Source: BAIKAL-G1 sp943369525
GTDB lineage: Bacteria > Cyanobacteriota > Cyanobacteriia > PCC-6307 > Cyanobiaceae
Direction: 5' to 3'
Length of the DNA: 64,000 nt
Assembly: GCA_943369525.1 (NCBI GenBank)
Contig: CALRNL020000006.1
Location: forward strand, 1 to 64,000
The stretch's first letter is position 1, and every line of letters begins with the position of its first letter. Positions 43,673-52,505 of the stretch are shown piece by piece. The position numbers and the translations under genes are program-made. The notes under the pieces are model-generated. The model did no database searches. It was not told the origin of the DNA and was given only the letters and a program-made list of their open reading frames with translations.

Positions 43673-44416
43673 ATGGATCCGCTGGTGCTGGCCGTGTCCG
43701 GTGCCTCCGGCCAACCCCTGGCCCAACGGGCCCTACAGCTGCTACTCGAGGCGGGCGAGCGGGTTGAACTGGTCACCAGCCGGGGTGCAATCACGGTCTG
43801 GCAGGCCGAATTGGGCATTCGGGTGCCGAGCGAGCCCAGGGCCCAGGAGGCCTTCTGGCGCGAGCGCACCGGCTGCCAAGGGGGTGAACTGCGCTGCCAC
43901 CGCTGGAACGACCAGGCGGCGACCATCGCCAGCGGCAGCTTTCGCACCCGCGGCATGGTGATCCTGCCGGCCAGCATGGGCAGTGTGGGCCGGATCGCCG
44001 CCGGCGTCGCCACCGACCTGCTCGAGCGGGCCGCCGACGTGCACCTCAAGGAAAGCCGCCCCCTGGTGATCTGCCCCCGGGAACTGCCCTGGAGCCTGAT
44101 CCACCTGCGCAACCTCACCGCCCTGGCCGAGGCCGGCGCCCGCATCGCCCCGCCGGTGCCGGCCTGGTATCACCAGCCCACCACGATTGAGCAGATGGTT
44201 GATTTCCTGGTGATCCGGGTGTTCGACTGCCTCGGCTACGACCTGGGGGCGCTGCAGCGCTGGCAGGGCCCCGTCGATGGCGTCCCCCCAACCCAAAGCC
44301 CCCCAACCCAAGGCCTGCCAACCGATATCCCCTTAACTGACGTCCCGATTAGCAAAGTCCCGGCTAGCAAAGTCCCGTTGGCAGAAGTCCCGTTGCCAGG
44401 AGGCACGCCCCCCTAA
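43673..44416 (+). CDS. ubiX: flavin prenyltransferase UbiX-like
   Basis: A 247-residue flavoprotein. AVSGASGQPLAQRALQLLLE is the FMN-binding start, VILPASMGSVGRIAAGVATD and ESRPLVICPRELPWSLIHLR are hallmark UbiX motifs. It attaches a prenyl group to FMN, making the cofactor of UbiD decarboxylases. Compared with the ~190-210 residue family norm there is a C-terminal tail of about 45 residues built from Pro-containing pentapeptides (VPxSK-like), encoded by 15-bp repeats. ATG 43673 follows zam by 4 bp; the stop overlaps the next start by one base. Confidence 0.92.
   Translation: MDPLVLAVSGASGQPLAQRALQLLLEAGERVELVTSRGAITVWQAELGIRVPSEPRAQEAFWRERTGCQGGELRCHRWNDQAATIASGSFRTRGMVILPASMGSVGRIAAGVATDLLERAADVHLKESRPLVICPRELPWSLIHLRNLTALAEAGARIAPPVPAWYHQPTTIEQMVDFLVIRVFDCLGYDLGALQRWQGPVDGVPPTQSPPTQGLPTDIPLTDVPISKVPASKVPLAEVPLPGGTPP
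44332..44391 (+). repeat. 15-bp tandem repeat in ubiX 3' end
   Basis: Four in-frame units at 44332, 44347, 44362, 44377 close to GGCTAGCAAAGTCCC, encoding LTDVP/ISKVP/ASKVP/LAEVP. Confidence 0.88.
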
Positions 44417-45162
44417 TGCCCCCCGCCGTGCTGTTCCGTCGCCTGTTGTTGCTTCCCCTGCTGGCCCCCGTGCTGGCGGTGCTGCTGGTCGGGGCGATCA
44501 ATCCCCGGCCCTGGGTGGGGCTGCGGCTGTTGATCTGGCGCTCCCCGGAATGGACCATCGGCAGCTGGATTGCCCTGGCGGCTGGGGGCGGGGCTGCCCT
44601 CAGTGCCACGGCCACGGCCCTGGCTCTCCAGGCTGGCGCCGCCAGCAACCGACGCCAGCTGCATCGCCCCATCCCCGAAGCACGCTCCCGGCGCGCCTGG
44701 CCCTGGGGCCGGAGCGAGGCGGACGGCCCGACCCAAGCCCGGGGGGATGGTCCCGGCCAGGAGCCAGCTCCGGCCCAGGCCGGGGCCAACCGGGAAGGTG
44801 CTGGCACGCCCAGGCAGGACCAGGCCTGGGCGGGGCCCAGCCGCCATCCATCCGACCCCCAGCCCACCCTCTCGGTGCCCTTCCGGGTGATCCGCCGCGC
44901 CCCGGCCGCCGGGCGCGAAAGCGGCCCTTTGGACGGTGGAACCGTACCCTCCGGGACCGGCATGGCCGGAGCGAACGGCTGGAGTCCCTCAGGGCCCCAA
45001 CCAGACCCCCAGACCGGCCAGCAGGGGCCCCGGCGCCGGGGCCTCTGGCCCCTGGGAAACCGCCAGCAGGCCCAGCCTGCCCAGGCCCCTGCAGGCCCCA
45101 ACCCCGCAGATCCGGTGGCCGTCGATCGCAGTTGGCAGGTGGGGCCGGACGCGGATTGGTGA
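44416..45162 (+). CDS. membrane protein with long disordered tail, 248 aa
   Basis: A 248-residue protein with two N-terminal hydrophobic helices (LLLLPLLAPVLAVLLVGAI and WIALAAGGGAALSATATALA) separated by WVGLRLLIWRSPEWTIGS. The remaining ~170 residues are Pro/Gly/Gln/Arg-rich and likely disordered, with a conserved-looking FRVIRRAP. I do not recognise the family; it sits in the ubiX-acsF neighbourhood of picocyanobacteria and overlaps ubiX by one base, suggesting cotranscription. Confidence 0.65.
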   Translation: MPPAVLFRRLLLLPLLAPVLAVLLVGAINPRPWVGLRLLIWRSPEWTIGSWIALAAGGGAALSATATALALQAGAASNRRQLHRPIPEARSRRAWPWGRSEADGPTQARGDGPGQEPAPAQAGANREGAGTPRQDQAWAGPSRHPSDPQPTLSVPFRVIRRAPAAGRESGPLDGGTVPSGTGMAGANGWSPSGPQPDPQTGQQGPRRRGLWPLGNRQQAQPAQAPAGPNPADPVAVDRSWQVGPDADW

Positions 45163-45173
45163 GGTCAGGGTCT

Positions 45174-45306
45174 TTGGCTGAAGCCAAGACACTGGTTTGA
45201 AGCCAACACCCTGGTTTGAAGCCAACACCCTGGTTTAAAGCCAACACCTTGGTTTGAAGCCCAGACCCAGGGCTGAAGCCAAGACCCTGGACTGAAGCCA
45301 AGACCT
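45174..45306. repeat. 19-bp tandem array, seven copies
   Basis: Units begin at 45174, 45193, 45212, 45231, 45250, 45269 and 45288; the consensus is TGGTTTGAAGCCAACACCC. Copies 2 and 3 are identical. The 19-bp period is not a multiple of three and the array lies between genes, so it is non-coding. There are no spacers, so this is not a CRISPR. Confidence 0.95.
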
Positions 45307-45392
45307 TTGCGGGGGCCCTGGCCTCGCCAGGGGGCAGCGGTGTGGGCCCCCTTCCCTACAGTTGGGCAGCGTTATGCCTGAGGCCTGAGCCG

Positions 45393-45875
45393 GTGACTGA
45401 GTCCGCCACCCCCGCGCCCCAGAACGACAGTTCGACCAGCCAAGCCAGCCCGGCCGCCCAGGCGCCAGCGGCCCCTGGCCCTGCTGCCGCTCCCGCAGCC
45501 AAGCCCAAACCGCCAGCACCGGAGGAGCAGCCCTTCGGCCAATTTGTGCCCCAATTGCTGCTGCCGGCCCTGGCCAAGGAGATCCGGGCCTACGGCGGCG
45601 GAGCGGTGGAGCTGGCCTTCGAGCAGGGTCCGATGCCGGTGGTCGGCAGCCCCTGTTCTTTTGTTAAGGGAACCTGGGCGGGCGGACGTCGCTTCTGGCT
45701 CTGTTTCACCGCCGAAGACATCGGCTCGGCCAAGACGATTGCCCTGGCTGAAGCGGGCGCCGAGGCCAGCCTGCTGGAATCGTTCCTGATCGATGAAAAG
45801 AAAATGACCCTGGCCCTGCTCGTGTCCCGGGTGGTGTCCCGGCTCAACGGCCAGAAGTGGCTAGGGGCCAATTGA
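45393..45875 (+). CDS. DUF2996 family protein
   Basis: A 160-residue cyanobacterial protein. After an Ala/Pro-rich N-terminal ~50 residues, the folded part begins FGQFVPQLLLPALAKEIRAY, with SPCSFVKGTWAGGRRFWLCF and a C-terminal IDEKKMTLALLVSRVVSRLN. This is the DUF2996 pattern, found next to acsF in many picocyanobacteria; the function is unknown. Start is GTG at 45393 (VTESATPAP); a GTG at 45342 is also in frame. The preceding 19-bp array could affect its expression. Confidence 0.82.
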   Translation: MTESATPAPQNDSSTSQASPAAQAPAAPGPAAAPAAKPKPPAPEEQPFGQFVPQLLLPALAKEIRAYGGGAVELAFEQGPMPVVGSPCSFVKGTWAGGRRFWLCFTAEDIGSAKTIALAEAGAEASLLESFLIDEKKMTLALLVSRVVSRLNGQKWLGAN

Positions 45876-46006
45876 GCCCGGTCCCCTAGGCCCCCAGTCC
45901 GCCAGACCAGGCGGCTGAGCAGGGTTAGCAACCAGGCTTTACGTCGCCACCGGCGACGACCTTGGGGCCCCTACCATGGGTCCAGATCCTGCTGCCGCGC
46001 TGCCCG

Positions 46007-47104
46007 ATGGTGCCCCCCACCGCCACCGCCCTGCCCACCACGGGCCCAAGCCTGGGCACCGCCGAGTCCCCCGCAACCAAGGCGCCGGCCAAGGACACGA
46101 TCCTGACCCCCCGCTTTTACACCACGGACTTCGACGCCATGGCGGCGATGGACCTCCAGCCCAATGTGGTGGAGTTGGAAGCGATCTGTGAAGAATTCCG
46201 CAAGGATTACAATCGCCACCACTTCGTGCGCCAGGGCGAATTTGAAGGCGCCGCAGATAAACTCGACCCGGACACCCGTCGCGTCTTCATTGAATTCCTA
46301 GAGCAGAGCTGCACCTCGGAATTCTCCGGATTCCTGCTCTACAAGGAACTGAGCCGCCGCATCAAGGCGAAAAACCCCCTGCTAGCGGAATGCTTCGCCC
46401 ATATGGCCCGCGATGAGGCCCGCCACGCCGGCTTCCTCAACAAGGCCATGGGCGATTTTGGCCTCCAACTCGACCTGGGCTTCCTCACCGCCAATAAGGC
46501 CTACACCTTCTTTAAGCCCAAGTTCATCTTCTACGCCACCTATCTCTCCGAGAAGATCGGCTACTGGCGTTATATCGCCATCTTCCGCCACCTGGAGAAG
46601 CATCCGGAAAGCAAGATCTTCCCGATCTTCAACTTCTTTGAAAACTGGTGTCAGGACGAAAATCGCCACGGCGATTTCTTTGATGCCCTAATGAAGGCCC
46701 AGCCAGACACGGTGCGGGGCCTGCAGGCCCGTCTGTGGTGCCGCTTCTTCCTGCTGGCGGTGTTTGCCACCATGTATGTGCGCGATGTGGCCCGCAAGGA
46801 GTTCTACGAGGCCCTGGGCCTGGATGCCCGCGAATACGACAAAATGGTGATCGCCAAAACCAATGAAACCTCAGCGCGTATCTTCCCCGTGGTGCTGAAC
46901 GTGGACCATCCCAAGTTCTACGTACGCCTCGAGCGTCTGGTGCAGAACAACGATGCCCTCAGTGCCGCCGACGCCAGTGGCGCCCCGGCCCCCCTGCGGC
47001 TGCTGCGCAAGCTGCCCCTGTGGCTGGCCAATGGGGCCGAAATGGCCAAATTGTTCCTGATGGCGCCGATTCGCAGCGAGCACTACCAACCGGCGGTGCG
47101 CTGA
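46007..47104 (+). CDS. acsF: Mg-protoporphyrin IX monomethyl ester oxidative cyclase
   Basis: A 365-residue di-iron enzyme that forms the fifth ring of chlorophyll using O2. Iron ligands appear in paired carboxylate motifs: FLEQSCTSEFSGFLLYKEL, ARDEARHAGFLNKAMGDFG and NWCQDENRHGDFFDALM. The rest matches AcsF throughout and length is normal. The ATG at 46007 was used; earlier in-frame codons add only unconserved residues. As the oxygen-dependent form it indicates an oxygenic phototroph. Confidence 0.98.
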   Translation: MVPPTATALPTTGPSLGTAESPATKAPAKDTILTPRFYTTDFDAMAAMDLQPNVVELEAICEEFRKDYNRHHFVRQGEFEGAADKLDPDTRRVFIEFLEQSCTSEFSGFLLYKELSRRIKAKNPLLAECFAHMARDEARHAGFLNKAMGDFGLQLDLGFLTANKAYTFFKPKFIFYATYLSEKIGYWRYIAIFRHLEKHPESKIFPIFNFFENWCQDENRHGDFFDALMKAQPDTVRGLQARLWCRFFLLAVFATMYVRDVARKEFYEALGLDAREYDKMVIAKTNETSARIFPVVLNVDHPKFYVRLERLVQNNDALSAADASGAPAPLRLLRKLPLWLANGAEMAKLFLMAPIRSEHYQPAVR

Positions 47105-47162
47105 GCAGTCCCCCCCGATCGACCAGCTCCCCACCAGGCCCCTTCCCTCCGCGTCCCAACCG

Positions 47163-48620
47163 TTGGTCGTCACCCTGTCCCCCTCCAGCGCCATCCCCTC
47201 GCCAGCGGGCAACCGCTTTGACCAGGCCTGGCGCAAGCCCCTGGAAGCACTGCTCAGCCTGGGCAGCGCTGCCGGCGCCGACCTGGTGGAAGTGTTCCTT
47301 GAGAGCACGGACCACCTGGGGGTGCTGGCCGAACAGGAGCGCATCACCAGCGTCAGCCCGGCCTTTGGCACGGGGGCCGGCATCCGCGTGTTCCGTGGCG
47401 AGCGCGATGGCTTTGTCTCCACCAACGACCTGAGCGAAGCCGGCCTGCGCCGCGCCCTCGAGCAGGCCCTGGGCATGCTTGGCCTCCAGGTGCCCATCCT
47501 CGGCGACCCCGGCCTGGCGGGATTCGAGGGCCTGGCGAACCTGAGGGATTTTGGCGCCACCAAGGCCGACTGGCTGCGGGCCTGCCCCAGCCTCTCGGAG
47601 GCCACCAGCCGCCTGCTGGAGGGCACCGACCGGCTCGAACGCCACGGCGCCCACCTGCAGGCCCGCCGCGGCAGCTATGCCCGCGACTGGCAGGAGGTGC
47701 TCATCGCCGCCACCGATGGCACCTTTGCCCGGGACATCCGGCTGCACCAATCCCTGGGCTTGACCGTGCTGGCCGCCGATGGCGAGCACCGGGCCAGCGC
47801 CGGTCGCCGCTACGGCAGCTCCGGCCGGCCCGAGCACCTCGCCCAATGGGATGTGGAGGCCTCGGCCCAGGAGGTTTGTACCAGCGCCGGCACCATGCTC
47901 TATTCCGACTACGTGGAGGCCTGCCAGGTGCCGGTGGTGCTCGCCAACCGCTTCGGCGGCGTGATCTTCCACGAGGCCTGCGGCCACCTGCTCGAAACCA
48001 CCCAGGTGGAGCGGGGCACCACCCCCTTTGCCGACCAGGTGGGTGAGTTGATTGCCCATGAGGCCGTCACCGCCATTGACGAGGGCCTCAGCGATGGCGC
48101 CTTCGGCTCCCTCTCGATGGACGACGAGGGCATGGAGCCCCAGCGCACGGTGTTGATTGAAAACGGCGTGTTGCGCCGCTTCCTTAGCGACCGGGCCGGC
48201 GAGCGCCGCACCGGCCACGCCCGCACCGGCAGCGGCCGGCGCCAGAGCCATGCCTTTGCCGCCGCCAGCCGCATGCGCAACACCTACATCGCCGCCGGGC
48301 CCCACAGCCCAGACGACCTGATCGCCTCGGTGGAGAAGGGTCTGTATTGCAAAGCCATGGGCGGCGGCAGTGTCGGCCCCACCGGCCAGTTCAATTTTGC
48401 CGTGGAAGAGGGCTATCTGATCGAGGACGGCCAGCTGACCAAACCGGTCAAAGGGGCCACCTTGATTGGTGAAGCCAAGGAAGTGATGCCGCGCATCTCC
48501 ATGTGTGCCAACGACCTGGAACTGGCCGCGGGTTTCTGTGGTTCCGTTAGCGGCAGCATTTTCGTCACCGTCGGCCAACCCCACATCAAGGTGGATTCGA
48601 TCACCGTCGGAGGACGCTGA
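47163..48620 (+). CDS. tldD: TldD-family metalloprotease
   Basis: A 485-residue TldD-type protein. The zinc/catalytic motif is IFHEACGHLLETTQVERG (HExxxH with downstream ligands), and GRRQSHAFAAASRMRNTYIA and the C-terminal CANDLELAAGFCGSVSGSIF are typical. TldD and TldE/PmbA form a heterodimer that degrades or trims unfolded peptides and matures some ribosomal peptides. The start is TTG at 47163. The partner gene follows after 2 bp. Confidence 0.92.
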   Translation: MVVTLSPSSAIPSPAGNRFDQAWRKPLEALLSLGSAAGADLVEVFLESTDHLGVLAEQERITSVSPAFGTGAGIRVFRGERDGFVSTNDLSEAGLRRALEQALGMLGLQVPILGDPGLAGFEGLANLRDFGATKADWLRACPSLSEATSRLLEGTDRLERHGAHLQARRGSYARDWQEVLIAATDGTFARDIRLHQSLGLTVLAADGEHRASAGRRYGSSGRPEHLAQWDVEASAQEVCTSAGTMLYSDYVEACQVPVVLANRFGGVIFHEACGHLLETTQVERGTTPFADQVGELIAHEAVTAIDEGLSDGAFGSLSMDDEGMEPQRTVLIENGVLRRFLSDRAGERRTGHARTGSGRRQSHAFAAASRMRNTYIAAGPHSPDDLIASVEKGLYCKAMGGGSVGPTGQFNFAVEEGYLIEDGQLTKPVKGATLIGEAKEVMPRISMCANDLELAAGFCGSVSGSIFVTVGQPHIKVDSITVGGR

Positions 48621-48622
48621 CC

Positions 48623-50005
48623 ATGGACAAGCTTGACGCGCCCGCCCTGAGGAGCCGGATCGAGACCTTCGCCCAGGCCCAGGCCATTGGCCGTTGGGAC
48701 CTGGGGGCCGCCAGCAGCAACGACAGCTCCGTGCAGGTGGACCGGGGCGAAGCCAAGCAGATGAAGGCCGCCCAACGCAGTTCGATCACGGTGCGGGTCT
48801 GGAATGGCGATGGTTTGGTGGGAATCACCAGCACCTCCGACCTCTCCGATAGCGGCCTGCAAAAGGCCCTCGCCGGGGCCCAGGACGCCAGCGCCTTCGG
48901 CAATCCCGACGACTGCCCCGCCTTTTCGCCCCTGGCAACGGCGCCGCTGCAATCCCTTGAGCAGCCCTTGCACGAGCCCCGCGGCATTTTGGAGCTGCTC
49001 ACCAGCCTCAAGGACGCCGAGCGCCAACTGCTGGACCGCCATCCGGCCCTGACCACCGTTCCCTACAACGGCCTGGCCGAACGCAGCAGCGAGCGGATCT
49101 ATCTCAATAGCGAGGGGGCCTGCCGCCAGCAGCAGCTCACCACCGCCAGCGTCTACCTCTATGCCCGCGCCGAACAGGCCGGCCGCAAACCGCGCAGCGC
49201 CGGCGCCGTGCGCCTGGCCTACGGCGCCTCCGACCTCGATATCGCCGGCTGCATCACCGAGGCCGCCGACCGCACCATCGCCCACCTGGACTACGCACCG
49301 ATCCCCACCGGCCACTACACCTGCGTGTTCAGCCCCGAGGCCTTCCTGGATCTGATTGGGGCGTTCAGCAGCCTGTTCAACGCCCGCGCCGTGCTCGATG
49401 GCGTCAGCCTCAGTAGCCGCAGCTCCCTGGGCCAGAGCCTGGCGGTGCCCTTTCTCTCGATCGCCGACAACGGCCTGCACCCCGGCAACATCGGCGCCTC
49501 CAACTTCGATGGCGAAGGCACCCCCACCCGTCGCCTCAGCCTGGTGGAGGGGGGCGTGCTGCAGAACTTCCTCCATTCCGAAGCCACGGCCCGGGCCTTC
49601 GGGGTGGCTCCCACGGGCCATGCCGGCCTGGGCGCCAAGGTATCGGTGGGTGCCGACTGGTTTGAAATTGGCGCCACCCCAGGGGCCGCCGGGGCCGCCT
49701 TGGGCCTTGATCGCCACTCCTCCAGCGACCAGGCTGCCGCTCCGGGGGGCGGCCTGGTGCTGATCGATTCCCTTTCTGCCCTGCATGCGGGTGTGAAAGC
49801 CAGCCAGGGCTCCTTCTCCCTGCCCTTTGACGGCTGGTTGCTCCAGGGCGGCGAAGCCCGTTCGATCGAAGCGGCCACCGTGGCCGGCGACATCCGCAGC
49901 CTGCTCAACGCCATCGTCGGCTTTGAAGGCGAGGCCAAGGTCACCCCCGATGGCCTCTGTCCCCACGTGTGGGTGGAGGGGCTCTCGATCACCGGCGAAG
50001 CCTGA
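48623..50005 (+). CDS. pmbA: TldE/PmbA-family protein, partner of TldD
   Basis: A 460-residue member of the same superfamily without the HExxxH motif: LGQSLAVPFLSIADNGLHPG, GTPTRRLSLVEGGVLQNFLH and the terminal EARSIEAATVAGDI are PmbA/TldE-like. It should be the non-catalytic half of the TldD/E complex. The ATG at 48623 lies 2 bp after the tldD stop, indicating a stoichiometric pair. No RiPP precursor is visible near it. Confidence 0.9.
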   Translation: MDKLDAPALRSRIETFAQAQAIGRWDLGAASSNDSSVQVDRGEAKQMKAAQRSSITVRVWNGDGLVGITSTSDLSDSGLQKALAGAQDASAFGNPDDCPAFSPLATAPLQSLEQPLHEPRGILELLTSLKDAERQLLDRHPALTTVPYNGLAERSSERIYLNSEGACRQQQLTTASVYLYARAEQAGRKPRSAGAVRLAYGASDLDIAGCITEAADRTIAHLDYAPIPTGHYTCVFSPEAFLDLIGAFSSLFNARAVLDGVSLSSRSSLGQSLAVPFLSIADNGLHPGNIGASNFDGEGTPTRRLSLVEGGVLQNFLHSEATARAFGVAPTGHAGLGAKVSVGADWFEIGATPGAAGAALGLDRHSSSDQAAAPGGGLVLIDSLSALHAGVKASQGSFSLPFDGWLLQGGEARSIEAATVAGDIRSLLNAIVGFEGEAKVTPDGLCPHVWVEGLSITGEA

Positions 50006-50051
50006 TGGCGGGCCTAGGGCGGTTGCCGGCGCAATCGCCATGGCAGACCCC

Positions 50052-51149
50052 ATGAAGATCCTGTTCTGGGGCACCCCCACCTACGCCGTGCCAAGCCTGG
50101 ATGCCCTCGTGACCGCCGGCCATGCCCTGGTGGGGGTGGTCAGCCAGCCGGACCGGCGCCGGGGCCGGGGCAAGGAGCTGGTGGCTTCGCCCGTGAAGGC
50201 CCGGGCCTTGGAGCTGGGCTTGCCGGTGTTCACCCCCGAGCGGATCCGCCGCGATGGCGAGTGCCAGGCCCAACTGGCCGCCCTGGGGGCCGACCTCTCG
50301 GTGGTGGTGGCCTTCGGCCAGATCCTGCCCCCAGCGGTGCTGGACCAGCCGCCCCTGGGCTGCTGGAACGGCCATGGCTCGCTGCTGCCCCGCTGGCGCG
50401 GCGCCGGCCCGATCCAGTGGAGCCTGCTGGAGGGAGATGGCGAAACCGGGGTGGGGATCATGGCCATGGAGGCGGGTCTAGACACCGGGCCGGTGCTGCT
50501 GGAGCGCACCATTGCGATCGGCCTGCTCGAGAACGCAGCCCAACTGGGGGAGCGCCTATCGCTGCTGACCGCCGAACTGCTGGTGGAGGCCCTGCCCCTC
50601 ATCGCCGCCGCCGGCCCCGGCCCGGAAGCGCAGCGGCTGGCCCGCCTGGGGGTGCGCCCCCAGGCCAGCGAAGGCCTCACCACGGCCCGGCTGCTCACCA
50701 AGGCCGACCTGCAGATCGACTGGCACCAATCCGCGCTGGCAATCCATCGCCGCGTGATGGGGCTCTACCCCAACGCCCAGACCAGCTGGGCCGGCAAACG
50801 GCTCAAACTGCTGGCCACAGAACCCCTGGTACAACGGCTGGCGGACCAGCTCAGCCCCGAAGCGAACGAGCTGCTGCGCCACGATCCCGCCATCCAGTCG
50901 GCCTGCGCCGCCGCGACCAAAGGAGCTGGGGATGCACGCCCTGGCCCCGAACCGGGCACCGTGCTGGCCTTCGCCAAGGAACTGGGACTGGTGGTGGCCA
51001 GCGCCGGCTGCCCCCTGCTGCTACGCACCGCCCAACTGGAGGGCAAGGGGGTGGTCAGTGGCCAGGCCTTGCTGCAACAACTGGGGGCCCAGGTGGGGGA
51101 TCGGCTGGGCCCAAACCAAAGCCAGTCGACCGAGGCTGGAGCCCCCTAG
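50052..51149 (+). CDS. fmt: methionyl-tRNA formyltransferase
   Basis: A 365-residue enzyme that formylates initiator Met-tRNA. MKILFWGTPTYAVPSLDAL is the normal start; GCWNGHGSLLPRWRGAGPIQ contains the formyl-folate-binding SLLPxWRG motif and the catalytic Asn/His pair, followed by AMEAGLDTGPVLL and the C-terminal OB domain. An ATG at 50040 (four residues earlier) is equally possible. The C-terminal half has a short insertion of Gly/Pro residues. Confidence 0.94.
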   Translation: MKILFWGTPTYAVPSLDALVTAGHALVGVVSQPDRRRGRGKELVASPVKARALELGLPVFTPERIRRDGECQAQLAALGADLSVVVAFGQILPPAVLDQPPLGCWNGHGSLLPRWRGAGPIQWSLLEGDGETGVGIMAMEAGLDTGPVLLERTIAIGLLENAAQLGERLSLLTAELLVEALPLIAAAGPGPEAQRLARLGVRPQASEGLTTARLLTKADLQIDWHQSALAIHRRVMGLYPNAQTSWAGKRLKLLATEPLVQRLADQLSPEANELLRHDPAIQSACAAATKGAGDARPGPEPGTVLAFAKELGLVVASAGCPLLLRTAQLEGKGVVSGQALLQQLGAQVGDRLGPNQSQSTEAGAP

Positions 51150-51741
51150 CCCAGCGGAGCACCCGGCTCCAGCACGGCGCCTAGGCCACGGCGCCCTAAC
51201 CTCAACAGAACCGAGTAACCGGCCATCCCATCCAAACCCCCAACAGCCCACCCCCAGGCACAACAGGTCTTGGCAGGAGAAGAGAAGTCCCAAGCAAACA
51301 AGTGGCCCTAGCACTGGGCGTAAACCCAAGCCAAAGGCCCAGCATTGCTATCAACAATTTCCAGGAAAATTGAACACTTTTCCTGATCCGATCGGCCCCC
51401 AATTATCTAGCCTAAGCCCTTGCAAAGATGGCGAGTTTGACGCCAAATCAAGCAATCCATCGCCACAAGATGAAACGGCAAAATTGCGCCATTTCCTATC
51501 GAAAACCTGCGTTCAGCGCATGGCTGCTTTGGTTCACAGCATCGGGTGCCACGTTGAGGCCATGGCCATGAAGGAAAAGGCTAAAAGACATCGTTACCGT
51601 TGACAGCTTGCAGCCCGCCGGAGGCAGTCCCCAGGCAGTTCTGCGGCAACGGCCAGCCAATTGGCAAGGCGGCATTGGGATCAAGCAAGGCAGCACCCAC
51701 TTCAGGCCCCAAAGGCACCAGTCCCCCAAATCCCCCACTCC
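51150..51741. other. intergenic stretch, no supported gene
   Basis: AT content rises between about 51330 and 51500. A perfect inverted repeat CAGGAAAA / TTTTCCTG with an 8-base loop lies at 51362-51385 and could be an operator or RNA stem. A 47-codon frame from the ATG at 51429 shows no motif. Confidence 0.5.
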
Positions 51742-52476
51742 ATGACCGTCAGTGTGATCACGCCAACCAGGCTGCTGCCGGACCGGGTAGGCATGCTGGT
51801 GGAACTCAACCAAAGCCTCAGCCGCAACCGCTGCCGGGTTGAGCATGTGATCGTGGTCGATGGCACTCCAGGGGCGGCCATGCCGGCGGAGCTGGCCGGG
51901 CGAGCCACGGTGATCAGCAGTCCGCGGCCGATCGGCCAGGCGGCGGCCCGCAACCTCGGCCTGGTGGTGGCCCAGGGCGACTGGATCACCAGCGCCGATG
52001 ACGACGACTGGCTCCATCCCCACTCAATCGATCACCGGCTGGAGGCCATTGGCGGCCAGCCGGGTGCCCTCTGGGCAGCGGGCTATTGCACCGACGATGA
52101 CAGCGTCGACCCGCAAATCATGCCAGCTGGATTTTGCCCAGCAGGGGCCATTTGGCAAGCCTGGCCCAGCCCCCACCACCCGATCCCCCTGGGTCCCACC
52201 ACCCTGCTGGTGCAGGCCAACCTGCTCAAACGGGCCGGCGGCTGGATGGGCTTACCCCAGGGGGAAGACATCGGCATGATGATGGCCGTCACCAGCCTGG
52301 CGCCAGGACTGGTGATTGATGCTTACGTGTATCACATTCGCCTCCATGGCGGCCAGATGACCAAAACCAGTTGGTTTGATGATTTAGAACTATTGGCGCG
52401 TCGCTGCGCTTGGGAACGGGGGGCCTCTATTTTGTCCCAAATGCAAACTCCAAGGATGCTAGTCACAACGCCCTAG
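51742..52476 (+). CDS. family 2-like glycosyltransferase
   Basis: A 244-residue GT-A glycosyltransferase: SVITPTRLLPDRVGMLVELN start, then GQAAARNLGLVVAQGDWITS, the metal-binding SADDDDWLHP and a C-terminal acceptor region (AGGWMGLPQGEDIGMMMAV) with the catalytic-type EDIG. The usual hydrophobic membrane segments are absent. Donor and acceptor are unknown. It is alone on its strand and convergent with the outer-membrane protein gene. Confidence 0.82.
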   Translation: MTVSVITPTRLLPDRVGMLVELNQSLSRNRCRVEHVIVVDGTPGAAMPAELAGRATVISSPRPIGQAAARNLGLVVAQGDWITSADDDDWLHPHSIDHRLEAIGGQPGALWAAGYCTDDDSVDPQIMPAGFCPAGAIWQAWPSPHHPIPLGPTTLLVQANLLKRAGGWMGLPQGEDIGMMMAVTSLAPGLVIDAYVYHIRLHGGQMTKTSWFDDLELLARRCAWERGASILSQMQTPRMLVTTP

Positions 52477-52505
52477 CCATAGAAGTTGATACCAAGTTGG
52501 TCCCC

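Noticed and set aside
45174..45306. Possible CRISPR array
   Set aside because: The units are directly adjacent with no spacers, and no cas genes are present.
46959..48584. 541-codon minus-strand open frame
   Set aside because: It is antisense to the well-supported tldD gene; very GC-rich codons create long antisense frames, and it has no recognisable motif.
48413..50080. 555-codon minus-strand open frame
   Set aside because: Antisense shadow of the pmbA gene with no family likeness.
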